Positions 32,317 to 42,064 of a stretch of DNA of 64,000 bases are shown piece by piece. The notes below the pieces were generated by a model. The model was given only the letters and a program-made list of their open reading frames with translations. It did not search any database and was not told where the DNA came from. The stretch is from assembly GCA_015061745.1 (NCBI GenBank), contig SUWB01000001.1:1-64000 (forward strand), written 5' to 3'. Position 1 is the stretch's first letter. Each line of letters begins with the position of its first letter. A program made the position numbers and the translations under genes. The stretch is from Lentisphaerota bacterium. Lineage in GTDB: Bacteria > Verrucomicrobiota > Lentisphaeria > Victivallales > Victivallaceae.

Positions 32317-34407
32317 ATGGACTCTTTGGATAATGAGTTGAATGTACAAGCAGAAACCAGGCAGATGCAGGAACTGCAGCTGTATCAGAAACTGGTGCTC
32401 TTTACTCTGCAGAAGTTCAAGTGGAGCATTCTTGCTGTTTTTCTGCTGACTCTTTTTTCTGCTGCCGTGTTCCGGTATATCACTTTCAGTTACTCCTTCC
32501 GTAAATTTGAGGGAGGGGTCACTCTCTTTTACACTCCCCGTGCCAGTGAAGAGGTCAAACCATTAAGTATCAATCACATTTTAGGTGTTTTCAGCCGTCA
32601 GCAGATTTTTCACCAGCTGATCGAAGCGATGCACCTGAACCCAAAACAGCGGGCTGTTCTCAAGCAGAGTATTGAAGTCAAACTCCTGAGAGACCAGAAC
32701 GATATGTTTGTCATTACCGGTGTCGGTGAAAGTGATGAATATGTCAAACAGCTTGTCAACACCTTTGTCAGTCTCGGTATCCGGAATTACGAAGAATACC
32801 GTACCTCAGAACTGCGCAACTTTCTGGATTCCCGCGAACGGCGTTTGCGGGAAGTTCAGGAGTATCAGAAACAGCTGATCGAACGGCTCCACGGGCTGCA
32901 TAAAAAATACGGAATCATCCATCCTGTTGAGGAAATGGAAAATGTGAAAAAAATCCAAGGCGATCAGAATGCTACACAAGCGGAATTGAATGTGAAACTT
33001 GCCGATGCCCGTCACAGATTCTCTATTGCAGAAAAAAACTACAAGGCGATCCCTGCCAATGTGATCAAACATCGTGGAACGCTGCGTGAATTTATTGCAG
33101 ATCTGCGGAAATTTTCACGGGAATACGAAAAAGCCAAGTTGATGTTTGCCGAACGAAACCCCCGTTTTGTAGAAGCAAAAAGTGCTTATGAAGCACTGAA
33201 AAATGATTTTGAAAACTTTAAAACCAAAAATAAAATTACCGAATTCGATGAAAATATGCTTCTTGGAATAGAAGGCGTTATCAACCGTTATCAGGAAACA
33301 GAAGTGATCTTGCGGCAATTGGAAATCAGTATGAAATCCCTGCAGGCAGAAATTGCCCTCAATAAGGAAAAAGAGAAAAAATTGCAGCATATGATCCCGG
33401 AACACGAATCTGTTGAACAGCTGATGAAAACAACCAACAAAACCATAAATCTGCTTCTGGAAGAAATGACCCGGGTACGAAGCAACATTGCTCACGTCCC
33501 CAATGATATTATCATCAATGAAAGTGTCATAAGCACCAAGGAATTTCCGGTATTCCCCATAAAAATGCTGGCTGTCATTGTGATCGCCGGGATCTTTGTC
33601 TGCGGTCTTTATGCCACTGTGATCGTAGCCTATGATCTGATATATGGAAAATTCGACGGTATTGAAGAAACCTCTTTTCATAAAGACTTTTTTGATACGG
33701 TGGGAGTCATTCCCCACGAAAATGCCGTCTTTACAACAGAGCAGCGGCAGATCATCAACAATGAGATGTTTTACCGCTTCATTCTGCGTTTGAAAGATAC
33801 CCGGACACTTTTCTCCTGTTCTCTGGACGGCTCATTTTTGAGTTCTGTGATATTTGACGAACAGTTCACTAAAGCCAAACGCAATACGATTCTGATCCGC
33901 CTGATTTCAGAAAATGATGTGGAACGAATCTGCGGCAATATGCAGAAAATCGGTTACTTTTACTACTCAGACAGCGGTAAAACCGGTGTAAATTACGCCA
34001 ACACTGACGAAAGCAATAGGCACGCAATCGAATATTTCCGCGGCTTTTCCTCCGGTGACGGTAAAGGTTACGGCTACGGTTACGGCTTTGCCTTTTTCCC
34101 GGTGCGTAATCTTTCAGTCCTTGAACCCGATGAGATCACTGCCCTTTATTCTGTGGTCAATGAGTTGAAAAAGCATTATCAGCTGATCCGTATTTCCCGG
34201 GAAAAGCCCTTTAATGCCTCCTGTATTCTGGTCAGACAGCTCCACGATATTTGTGACGCCACGCTCCTTTATATCGGAAAACAAAAAACCCCCCGTTCAG
34301 TGTTGAGAAAAATACTTAAACTTCACGATGATGAACATAAGATCTATGCCATTCTTACCGGAGTTACCGACATCAACAAGGTTATTTCAGGAGATTATAT
34401 ACGATGA
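32317..34407 (+). CDS. Wzz/GumC-like chain-length protein with decayed kinase domain
   Basis: 696 aa. Membrane helix 1 lies at about 36-54, then a Wzz-type periplasmic domain with long coiled coil (about 165-400, KKYGIIHPVEEMENVKKIQ, LEISMKSLQAEIALNKEKEK), then helix 2 at about 415-440. The C-terminal 250 residues occupy the place of a BY-kinase in related proteins but have no Walker A (no GxxxxGK[ST]), no Walker A' and no Tyr cluster; instead there is a Gly/Tyr run GDGKGYGYGYGF. So chain-length control may be present without Tyr phosphorylation, or through the TM2-linked domain as a binding module. Confidence 0.8.
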   Translation: MDSLDNELNVQAETRQMQELQLYQKLVLFTLQKFKWSILAVFLLTLFSAAVFRYITFSYSFRKFEGGVTLFYTPRASEEVKPLSINHILGVFSRQQIFHQLIEAMHLNPKQRAVLKQSIEVKLLRDQNDMFVITGVGESDEYVKQLVNTFVSLGIRNYEEYRTSELRNFLDSRERRLREVQEYQKQLIERLHGLHKKYGIIHPVEEMENVKKIQGDQNATQAELNVKLADARHRFSIAEKNYKAIPANVIKHRGTLREFIADLRKFSREYEKAKLMFAERNPRFVEAKSAYEALKNDFENFKTKNKITEFDENMLLGIEGVINRYQETEVILRQLEISMKSLQAEIALNKEKEKKLQHMIPEHESVEQLMKTTNKTINLLLEEMTRVRSNIAHVPNDIIINESVISTKEFPVFPIKMLAVIVIAGIFVCGLYATVIVAYDLIYGKFDGIEETSFHKDFFDTVGVIPHENAVFTTEQRQIINNEMFYRFILRLKDTRTLFSCSLDGSFLSSVIFDEQFTKAKRNTILIRLISENDVERICGNMQKIGYFYYSDSGKTGVNYANTDESNRHAIEYFRGFSSGDGKGYGYGYGFAFFPVRNLSVLEPDEITALYSVVNELKKHYQLIRISREKPFNASCILVRQLHDICDATLLYIGKQKTPRSVLRKILKLHDDEHKIYAILTGVTDINKVISGDYIR

Positions 34408-35453
34408 AAAAATGGTTTTACTCTCTCCTTTTTCTTTTTGGGTTTCTCTCTTTTTCAGGGTGCTACAACCGTTTTACCGGGAACTTTGACCAATTCCCCG
34501 AAATCACCAATCTGCCCAGCGGAGTGGTCGACCAATCCGGGTTGACCGATGAAGATAAACGCCGCCAGCTGGAACTGCTTAAAAAACTTGATGAACAGAA
34601 AGAACCGGTCTACCGTATCAATGCAGGTGATAAAATCAGTATCCGTGTTTACAATCATCCTGATTTGATTATGGAATCCCTTGTCACTCCCGACGGAGCT
34701 ATCGGGGTAATGTTCGCAGGTCAAGTCCAGGTCGCCGGACTCACCCTCGAAGAAGCCAGCGAAAAAATCAAAAAAATTTACGGCCAGTACATCAAAAATC
34801 CCGAACTGGGTGTCTTTGCTATTGATGTGAGAAGTCAGACCGCCACCATCGCCGGTGCCGTGAACAATCCGGGGATGTTTGTCATCGCCAACGGTATGCG
34901 TCTTGCCGATCTCTTTGCCAAAGCCGGCGGCTCTGCTGTGCGTGACTTTGATGACCAGATGCTTGATGCGGCAGATTTTCAAAACAGTATCATTGTCCGT
35001 AACGGCAAGATTCTGCCGGTCAATTTTTCCCTTGCCATTGAAAAAGGTGATCGCTGGCACAATGTAAAACTTAAAAAGGGCGACTATATCTATATTGCCG
35101 TCCGTTCCGAAGTTATGGTCAGTATCATCGGCAGCATCAACCGTCCCCACAAAAGATTGTGGGATCAGAATCTTGGCGTACTGGAACTTATTTCATCCGG
35201 CCTCGGCGTGAAAGAGCAGTACTGGAAGTATGGGGTCATTATCCGCGGCGGTATGGAAAATCCCCGTTTCTACCGGGTCGATATCGACGGCATACTCCAG
35301 GGACGCTGTTCCAATGTCCGGCTGATGCCGGGTGATGTGGTATATATTCCCCACGACAACATTTCTGAATACAATGTATTTGTACGCAAACTGCTGCCCT
35401 CTGCTCAATTCCTGAGTACTTTTACATTCCCGGCACTGAATTTTATGAAATAA
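34404..35453 (+). CDS. outer-membrane polysaccharide export lipoprotein (Wza/OPX type)
   Basis: 349 aa. The signal peptide ends with the lipobox FSGC (Cys20). A Poly_export domain follows: YRINAGDKISIRVYNHPDL, LVTPDGAIGVMFAGQVQVAGLTLEEA. Then two SLBB domains: TATIAGAVNNPGMF with LADLFAKAGG, and VMVSIIGSINRPHKR with LMPGDVVYIP. The end, LLPSAQFLSTFTFPAL, resembles the membrane-spanning amphipathic helix of Wza. It forms the export channel that works with the Wzz-like protein encoded just upstream (4-nt overlap). Confidence 0.92.
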   Translation: MKKWFYSLLFLFGFLSFSGCYNRFTGNFDQFPEITNLPSGVVDQSGLTDEDKRRQLELLKKLDEQKEPVYRINAGDKISIRVYNHPDLIMESLVTPDGAIGVMFAGQVQVAGLTLEEASEKIKKIYGQYIKNPELGVFAIDVRSQTATIAGAVNNPGMFVIANGMRLADLFAKAGGSAVRDFDDQMLDAADFQNSIIVRNGKILPVNFSLAIEKGDRWHNVKLKKGDYIYIAVRSEVMVSIIGSINRPHKRLWDQNLGVLELISSGLGVKEQYWKYGVIIRGGMENPRFYRVDIDGILQGRCSNVRLMPGDVVYIPHDNISEYNVFVRKLLPSAQFLSTFTFPALNFMK

Positions 35454-35462
35454 GCAACTTTT

Positions 35463-36791
35463 ATGAAGTACCTGATCTTTCTCATCGCATTTATGGGAGT
35501 ACTGCCCCTGGGGTATATACTTACGTTGAACCGTAAGTTTATGCGCTGTGCCTTTCTGGCGGTATTGCTCCCGGTAATGATGTTCAATCAGGTGTCTATC
35601 AACTTCTTTTCCCACGAAACCTACCGGGGAACTTCACGGGGTATGGAAGTTTCACTGATCTACCTCATCGCGGCGGCAATACTTATCGGGATGTGGATCC
35701 TGCACCATAAAAAGCCTTTACTGCCGGACGGCGGCAGCAAGATCTATTGGATATATTTCCTCTTGTGCATCCCCTCATTAATAGAAGCAGACAATACACT
35801 TTTTTCCTGGTTTGAACTCTGGAAAATGATTATGATGTATATCGTTTTTCTCTGCACTTATTATTACTTGTATTACACACGGGATTTCAATACTGTAATG
35901 CTCGGTTTCGGTATCGTTGCAACGGTCACATTTCTATCAGTGGTTATGCAGCACGTCCGGGGAATCCACCAGGCAAACGGCCTTTTCCCCCACCAGAACA
36001 GTATGGGTATGTTTATGAACCTGATCGCCCCTGTCTTTTTTGCCTACTATTTCAACCGGAACAAAGGCTGGAAAAGGTTTCTGTTTGCAGGATTCTTTCT
36101 TATGGCGTCGGCGGCCTGTATGCGTACCTACTCCAGGGGAGCTATGGTCTGTCTGCCTTTCGGATGTGCCATTACAACACTGCTTTCTTTGCGTTATCAG
36201 TTTCATATGCGGAAAATCCAGATCCTGCTGCCGATATTTCTGGTATGCTTTTTCGGAGCTTTGCTGCTTTTGCCCAATATCATCAAGCGTTTTGAAAATG
36301 CTCCCAAAGAATCCCTGATGACCCGCCAGTATCTTGCAGCTTCCGCCTGGAATATGATGAAAGACAAACCCCTCACAGGCGTCGGTTTGAACAACTGGGG
36401 CATCAAGATCAATCCCCCCTACCCCTATTGTGAATACCGGTATGCAAACAAACGTATCGCCAAAGATTTCAAAGAAGGCATTGTAGAAACAAGTTATCTT
36501 TTGGTCGGTGCCGAATGCGGTTTTCTTGCCCTGGGAGCCTTTCTTGCCTGGCTGGGCTATTATTATATTGCCGCCTGCAAACTGGTCAAACAGTTACGCC
36601 GGAGTGAACTGTTTTTCATCCCCTCAGGAATCGTTGGCGGCTTGACTGCAATTTACGCTCAATCCACATTGGAATGGGTAATGAAACAGCAGGTGAATTT
36701 CATTCAAATGATGATCCTCTTTGCCGCTTTAAGTCTGCTTTTGAAATATTGTAAAAACTTTGCTTCAGGTAAAGCGGAGGTGGTGGTATGA
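35463..36791 (+). CDS. O-antigen ligase/Wzy-like polymerase
   Basis: 442 aa with about eleven membrane helices. The Wzy_C/WaaL signature region lies at about 270-345: the large loop with SLMTRQYLAASAWNMMKDKPLTGVGLNNWGI and the downstream ETSYLLVGAECGFLALGA. Conserved Arg (about 222, RTYSRGAM) and His residues fit the catalytic loop. It polymerises repeat units or ligates the glycan at the periplasmic face. In a Wzx/Wzy-type locus with no second candidate, polymerase is more likely. Confidence 0.85.
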   Translation: MKYLIFLIAFMGVLPLGYILTLNRKFMRCAFLAVLLPVMMFNQVSINFFSHETYRGTSRGMEVSLIYLIAAAILIGMWILHHKKPLLPDGGSKIYWIYFLLCIPSLIEADNTLFSWFELWKMIMMYIVFLCTYYYLYYTRDFNTVMLGFGIVATVTFLSVVMQHVRGIHQANGLFPHQNSMGMFMNLIAPVFFAYYFNRNKGWKRFLFAGFFLMASAACMRTYSRGAMVCLPFGCAITTLLSLRYQFHMRKIQILLPIFLVCFFGALLLLPNIIKRFENAPKESLMTRQYLAASAWNMMKDKPLTGVGLNNWGIKINPPYPYCEYRYANKRIAKDFKEGIVETSYLLVGAECGFLALGAFLAWLGYYYIAACKLVKQLRRSELFFIPSGIVGGLTAIYAQSTLEWVMKQQVNFIQMMILFAALSLLLKYCKNFASGKAEVVV

Positions 36792-39022
36792 AAAATTTAT
36801 TTCTGCTTCTGACACTTTTCGCCTTGTCTGCAAGTGCTATTGAATATGAATTTCTGACACCTCAAGTGGTTGTTCTGAAATTTTCCGGCCGGGGAATGCC
36901 CAATCTTGCGACCGTAGGCAATAATATTGTAAAAACCGGACTTTGGCACAAAGAAAATGCCCTTTTGCGGGACAAAAAAGGCAATATCCTGAGAAAAGCT
37001 GACATCAGCGGCTTTAATTACATCGTATTCGGAACTCCTTTCAAAGCCGGGGAAAAACGCAATATCGGCTGCTGCATACTGCAATATGATCCTGAACGTC
37101 CCACTCATATTTTTAAACTGAATCAGCTGGGCAACGGCGTGAGGCAAAAGAAAAAATATGCCTATATGGGAGCCTGGCTGGGAGGAGGTGCGGGGGCCTT
37201 GCCCTTGAAACACCTTGCCGGAAAAGAGTTTGAATTGCGGAAAAGTTCAGACAATAAATGTGTGTTCAAAAACACCCTGCGCCTGCGCCGGAATGCCCCC
37301 AGATACAAATGGCGTATCCCCTTTACCGGTGAGGAGGTGCTGGAGTTGGATTACTCCTCTTTCAATACGCCCGGGAAATATTATTTTTACGTTGACGGTA
37401 TCGGCAGAAGTATGGATTTTACTGTGGGACCTGAGACTTTGAATGAAGCCTTTTACATCCACGCAAGGGGCCTCTATCACAAGCGGTGCGGCATTGCCAA
37501 AAAACAGCCCTTTACGGCGTGGGAAACACCTGAATGTCATCAGAAAGTCTATCAGGGAAATTTCCCGGAAAATATAGAGGATTACCGTAAGAAAAAAGGA
37601 AGTTCCGCACACGGATTTTCTGACCGCAACGGCAGCGTGACCCTCAGACACTTTGACTTGATCCCGGGGAAAGCTCCCTCTTTTATACACAGCCGCCCCC
37701 TTACCGCTCCCGGTGGCTGGCACGATGCGGCAGATTATGACCGCCGTCCCTTTCATTTGCGGATCGTCAGCGATCTGGCAACTGTTTATCTGATGAAAAG
37801 CGAGAACTTTATTGACGGACAACTCAATATTCCTGAAAGCGGGAATGGGATCCCCGATATCCTTGATGAAGCCGCCTGGGGCGTGAAACATCTGCTTGCC
37901 GTTCAGCAGAAAAACGGCGGTGTGGGAACCTGGTTTGAAACGTCAAGTCATCCCGGCCCCGGTGAGGGAGGGCCCCACAAAGACAGACGCACTTACTTTA
38001 TTTCCGCTCCCTCCCGCAACGGAACTCTTGAGTACGCCGCAGCGGTCAGCACCCTTGCACTTGCAATGAAAAAAGCGGGCTTTCCTGCTGAGTCTGACAA
38101 ATATTTGCAATCGGCTCTCAAAGCCTGGAATTTTGCCCTTGATTATAAAAACCGTCTTATCACCTGGTTCAGAGTAAAGGAAAAAATGATATCATACAGC
38201 GAAAATCCGGCTCTTGCAGGAGAAAATCTGCTTAAAACTGCTCTTAATCTTTATATCCTGACCGGAGAAAAAAAGTATCTTGATCCCATTGAAAAAGAAG
38301 AAAAACAAATACTAAAATCTTTTAACCGGAATTTCTGGAAATGGTCTCCTCTTTCTTGGATGATCCTTGAACTTTTCCCTGTAAAAGAAGCAGAGATGTT
38401 CCGGCAGGAGTACAGAAAAATAATCCTGCGCAATGGAGATAAAATGCTTGCCAATCAGGAAAACGCTTATCCCTACCGCACCTTGTGGTATGGTTCCAAT
38501 GAACCGTGGGTCCACTCTATGGCCTGGGGAACTTCTCATCCCCTGCGCCGGGCAATGACGCTCATTGCCGCCCATAAATTGACCGGAAATGAAAAATACC
38601 TGACAGGAGCATATCTTGCCAATGATTTCCACAACGGAGCCAACCCTCTGGGCCGCAGTATGACTTCCGGTCTGGGAAAAATTTATCCGGCAGCGTTTCT
38701 TGACCTGATAAGTTACGCAAGAGGAACGGGAGAATTTGTCCCCGGGATCACGCCCTACGGCAATACATTCGGCCTTGACCGCAATGCGGTAAAAATGGTG
38801 TATAAAGGAAAAGAGAATAAACTCCCCATATTCCGCCGTTATGTGAATCTGGAATTTTTAAGTGTCCCTGCCAGTGAATACAGTGTATGGGAAACGATCG
38901 CCCCGGCAGCAGTGACAAGCGGTTATCTCATTGAAAAACCTGCCTTGCCGACTCCGGAATTGAAAAAAAGGAAACCTGCCGCTGATTTCCGCAAACTTCC
39001 CGGATACCGGGCATTACCGTGA
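36788..39022 (+). CDS. secreted glycoside hydrolase family 9 enzyme
   Basis: 744 aa with a signal peptide (1-17). An immunoglobulin-like N-terminal beta domain covers residues about 20-215 and an (alpha/alpha)6 barrel follows. GH9 signatures: GGWHDAADYDR with Asp313 and Asp316 (catalytic base and water-positioning Asp), SGNGIPDILDEAAWGVKHLLAVQ, GANPLGRSMTSGLG, and Glu702 in VWETIAPAA as the proton donor. All catalytic residues are present. GH9 enzymes cut beta-1,4-glucans; in an EPS operon it probably trims or releases the polymer, as cellulase BcsZ does in cellulose loci. Its start overlaps the Wzy-like stop by 4 nt. Confidence 0.9.
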   Translation: MKNLFLLLTLFALSASAIEYEFLTPQVVVLKFSGRGMPNLATVGNNIVKTGLWHKENALLRDKKGNILRKADISGFNYIVFGTPFKAGEKRNIGCCILQYDPERPTHIFKLNQLGNGVRQKKKYAYMGAWLGGGAGALPLKHLAGKEFELRKSSDNKCVFKNTLRLRRNAPRYKWRIPFTGEEVLELDYSSFNTPGKYYFYVDGIGRSMDFTVGPETLNEAFYIHARGLYHKRCGIAKKQPFTAWETPECHQKVYQGNFPENIEDYRKKKGSSAHGFSDRNGSVTLRHFDLIPGKAPSFIHSRPLTAPGGWHDAADYDRRPFHLRIVSDLATVYLMKSENFIDGQLNIPESGNGIPDILDEAAWGVKHLLAVQQKNGGVGTWFETSSHPGPGEGGPHKDRRTYFISAPSRNGTLEYAAAVSTLALAMKKAGFPAESDKYLQSALKAWNFALDYKNRLITWFRVKEKMISYSENPALAGENLLKTALNLYILTGEKKYLDPIEKEEKQILKSFNRNFWKWSPLSWMILELFPVKEAEMFRQEYRKIILRNGDKMLANQENAYPYRTLWYGSNEPWVHSMAWGTSHPLRRAMTLIAAHKLTGNEKYLTGAYLANDFHNGANPLGRSMTSGLGKIYPAAFLDLISYARGTGEFVPGITPYGNTFGLDRNAVKMVYKGKENKLPIFRRYVNLEFLSVPASEYSVWETIAPAAVTSGYLIEKPALPTPELKKRKPAADFRKLPGYRALP

Positions 39023-39029
39023 GATAAAT

Positions 39030-40178
39030 ATGAAACATAAAACAATTGAAATATTCCTGTTTTCAGATGCGTTGGGTTGGAAAATCGTCAACGATCATTG
39101 CTTTTTGACCGATTTGCTGCCGTACCGCAAAAAAATCTCAATGCAGTTCGGTTATTCCAGCAGTGCGATCCCGACCATCCTTTCGGGGAAAACGCCTGCT
39201 GAACACGGTCATTTGGGATTGTTCCGATTTGCTCCGGCACAGTCGCCGTTCAAAAACCTTTCCCGGTTGTGGTGGCTTTTCAAACCTGCGGCCTTTTGGA
39301 ATCGGGGACGGGTGCGGCATCATTTGTCCAAGCTGCTGAAAAAGGTATATGGCTTCACCGGATATTTTCAACTTTACCGGATGCCCTTGTGGAAACTGAA
39401 ATTTATGGATTACTGCGAAAAGCGGGATCTTTTTATTGCCAACGGTATGGAAGATATTGCCAATCTGCACGATACCTTGAGCGCAAAGAAGGTAAAATTC
39501 CACATTTCCGACTGGCATTTAAGCGACAGTGAGAATTTCAAAGCGGCAGAAGATGCTGTTGAAAAGAAGTGCAATTTTCTTTTTGTCTATACAGCAAGTC
39601 TGGACGGAGTCCTCCACGACAAGGTCAAAGATGCAGCGGCAGTTCAAATAAAACTTGATGAAATAAAAATGCAGATCGAAAGCCTTTTTCAAAAGGCTGA
39701 AAAATATGCGGAAAAAGTCCATTTCACTGTTATCTCAGATCACGGTATGACCCCTCTTGCCGGAACTGTCGATATTATGAGCAAAGTGGCTCAGAGCGGC
39801 CTTGTTTTCGGCCGTGATTACGGTGCTTGTTACGATTCAACAATGGCGCGGTTCTATTATTTGAATGACAATGCTCAAAAACTGATTCCTGAAATAATGC
39901 AGGAGTTTCCCGGACACTTTTTAAGCAAAGATGAGGAACTTAAATACAGGATCTACCGTTCTGACCGGGCCTTTGGAGATGCCATATTCCTGCTTGATGC
40001 CGGAATACAGATCGTCCCCTCTGATATGGGAGAAAAGCCCCTGAACGGAATGCACGGATTTCTTCCGGAAGATGCACACTCCTTTGCGGCACTCCTTTCA
40101 AATGAGGAGCTGCCGGAAAATGTGGAACACGTTGCAGATTATTTTAACTTTATGATAGAGAGAGCTGAAAATTTATGA
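39030..40178 (+). CDS. type I phosphodiesterase / alkaline-phosphatase-superfamily enzyme
   Basis: 382 aa with no signal peptide. FSDALGW at the start supplies a metal Asp; YSSSAIPTILSGKTPAEHGH carries the nucleophile Ser/Thr and first His; TVISDHGMTP (Asp237, His238) and GMHGFLPEDAH supply the remaining metal ligands. This is the layout of type I phosphodiesterase/nucleotide pyrophosphatases and phosphoglycerol-type transferases. It may transfer or remove a phospho-substituent on a glycan lipid intermediate in the cytoplasm. Overlaps the flippase start by 4 nt. Confidence 0.8.
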   Translation: MKHKTIEIFLFSDALGWKIVNDHCFLTDLLPYRKKISMQFGYSSSAIPTILSGKTPAEHGHLGLFRFAPAQSPFKNLSRLWWLFKPAAFWNRGRVRHHLSKLLKKVYGFTGYFQLYRMPLWKLKFMDYCEKRDLFIANGMEDIANLHDTLSAKKVKFHISDWHLSDSENFKAAEDAVEKKCNFLFVYTASLDGVLHDKVKDAAAVQIKLDEIKMQIESLFQKAEKYAEKVHFTVISDHGMTPLAGTVDIMSKVAQSGLVFGRDYGACYDSTMARFYYLNDNAQKLIPEIMQEFPGHFLSKDEELKYRIYRSDRAFGDAIFLLDAGIQIVPSDMGEKPLNGMHGFLPEDAHSFAALLSNEELPENVEHVADYFNFMIERAENL

Positions 40179-41716
40179 AAATACCATTTTTCAAAAACAC
40201 TGTCACCAATTACTTTTCGATGTTTGTCCGGCTGGTACAGGGAATCCTTGTCACCCGCTGGCTCATCAGTCATCTGGGTGAAGCTCAATACGGCTTGTGG
40301 GTTATGCTGTGGAGTTTTTTCAGCTACGCCCTGCTCCTCGATCTGGGATTCGGTGTGGCCGCTCAAAAGGTAACGGCAACGGAACTTTACAAAAAAGATA
40401 TCGAAAAATTCAATCACACCGTTTCCAGTATCTTTTTCAGCCACGTCAGTATGGCTCTTTTGATCCTGCCATTGACATTTGTGGGAATGTATTATATCCG
40501 GGAACTTTTCCATCTGCCTGCGGACGCAACACCTGAATACATCTATTTTTGCCGGGAAGCACTGCTGCTGAGCGGTCTTGCGGCAACGGTCGTGTTCCCG
40601 CTGGGGGTCTTTCCTGAAATTCTGGTGGGATTGCAGAAACTCTATTTGCGTAATTATATAATCATTGTTTCAAAAATAGTGGAACTTTCCGGCGTTATCT
40701 TTATTTTCGCTATGGGCTGGGGACTCTTTAAGCTGCTCTTTTTTGTAATGATGGTTATGGGACTCACTCAGCTGGCAATGCTGATTTCGGTGTGGAAGAG
40801 TATTCCCGGATTCCGCATCCGTCTGGCTTTTGACAAAGCGATTTTCAAAGGTATCTTCCGTTTCAGCAGTGCCGTTTATATTATTTCCATCGGCCGTATG
40901 ATCTGGGAACGGGGAATGTTTCTTTTGATCAGTATGTTCTGCGGTCTTGCCCCGGTGGGCATCTTTCAGCTGGGCAGCCGGATCCCCTTTCTTATTCAGC
41001 AGATCTCTTTGCCCTATGTTGAAAATATTTCTCCCATATCGGCATTGCTCCACAGCCGCAACCGGACGAGGCATCTGGCTCAAATATTGATGCGTTCGAT
41101 CCGCTGGGTGAACTTTTTTGCAGCAGGAGCAACGGTTATGGTGATGATTTATGCTCCGAGAATCATATTGCTGCTTTTTAATGTGGAAAATAATGAAGCA
41201 GCCTTTATCTGCCGTCTTATGGTACTGTTTGTTTATTTTCTGCTGGTCTGCCGGGTCATTCCTGAAAAATTCCTCACAATGGCAGAAGAACACAAATTTC
41301 TTGCCAAAGTGCAGAGTTTTGAAAGTTTCTTTTTTATCCTGCTTTCTCTTGTGGGCCTTTTGATAAAGCCCCACGAACTGATCGTTGTCGGTGCTATGAT
41401 CCTGACCAAATTTATCGGTACAGCTTTCTTTGTAATGCCTCATCTGATCAAAAGGACTCAAATGAAGGTGATCCGTTTTGTTTTGTATTCATTGTTTGAA
41501 CCGGCTCTTTTGGCACTGTCGACCGGAATGGTGTGCTATTGGCAATATTATTTCTTGAGGGGACAGCTTCACGAATTTTTCCTGTTGGCACTGGCAGGTT
41601 TTTCCGGGGTGTTGATCTACTTCCCCGCACTCTATTTAATGATGTTTGACCACGCTGATAAGATCCGTGTAAAAAAATTTATCAGCAAATTCACCGGCAA
41701 ACTGCGGAGGGCATAA
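40175..41716 (+). CDS. Wzx-like polysaccharide flippase
   Basis: 513 aa with 12-14 membrane helices and the MOP/PST superfamily pattern: NTVTNYFSMFVRLVQGILVTRWLISHLG, a first loop YGLWVMLWSFFSYALLLDLGFG, and ISPISALLHSRNR in the middle. It flips the lipid-linked repeat unit to the periplasm. It is the only flippase in the operon. Confidence 0.88.
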   Translation: MKIPFFKNTVTNYFSMFVRLVQGILVTRWLISHLGEAQYGLWVMLWSFFSYALLLDLGFGVAAQKVTATELYKKDIEKFNHTVSSIFFSHVSMALLILPLTFVGMYYIRELFHLPADATPEYIYFCREALLLSGLAATVVFPLGVFPEILVGLQKLYLRNYIIIVSKIVELSGVIFIFAMGWGLFKLLFFVMMVMGLTQLAMLISVWKSIPGFRIRLAFDKAIFKGIFRFSSAVYIISIGRMIWERGMFLLISMFCGLAPVGIFQLGSRIPFLIQQISLPYVENISPISALLHSRNRTRHLAQILMRSIRWVNFFAAGATVMVMIYAPRIILLLFNVENNEAAFICRLMVLFVYFLLVCRVIPEKFLTMAEEHKFLAKVQSFESFFFILLSLVGLLIKPHELIVVGAMILTKFIGTAFFVMPHLIKRTQMKVIRFVLYSLFEPALLALSTGMVCYWQYYFLRGQLHEFFLLALAGFSGVLIYFPALYLMMFDHADKIRVKKFISKFTGKLRRA

Positions 41717-41719
41717 TTT

Positions 41720-42064
41720 ATGGAAATGCGTTTTGAATATATTGACAATGTACTGGTCGCTCATCTGCAAATGTTCCTCGACCGGAACGGAGCCGAAAAT
41801 TTCAAATACGTTTTAAGTGAACGTATGAAACCCGGTGAAAAAATCGTTCTCGACCTGGAAAAACTGGTCAATATTGATAATTACGGACTTGATGCACTGC
41901 TGGCTGCGGCGCAGAAGGCTCTGGAAAATAATTCTGTCATCAAACTCGCCAAAGTCAGTGCTGATATGAGGATCGTGCTGGATATAACAAGAGTTTACCG
42001 GGTCTTTGAGATCTACGCCACTGTTGAAGAAGCTGTGGCAAGCTGCCGGGAGGAAAAGTTATGA
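41720..42064 (+). CDS. STAS-domain protein (anti-sigma antagonist-like)
   Basis: 114-aa single STAS domain. GGAGG of the ribosome site lies inside the end of the flippase gene. At the position of the phosphorylated Ser of SpoIIAA-type proteins the sequence reads VNIDNYGLDALL, with Asn in place of Ser/Thr, so classical kinase control looks lost. STAS proteins in EPS loci can modulate sigma factors or bind nucleotides. No anti-sigma kinase is encoded nearby. The next gene overlaps by 4 nt. Confidence 0.8.
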   Translation: MEMRFEYIDNVLVAHLQMFLDRNGAENFKYVLSERMKPGEKIVLDLEKLVNIDNYGLDALLAAAQKALENNSVIKLAKVSADMRIVLDITRVYRVFEIYATVEEAVASCREEKL

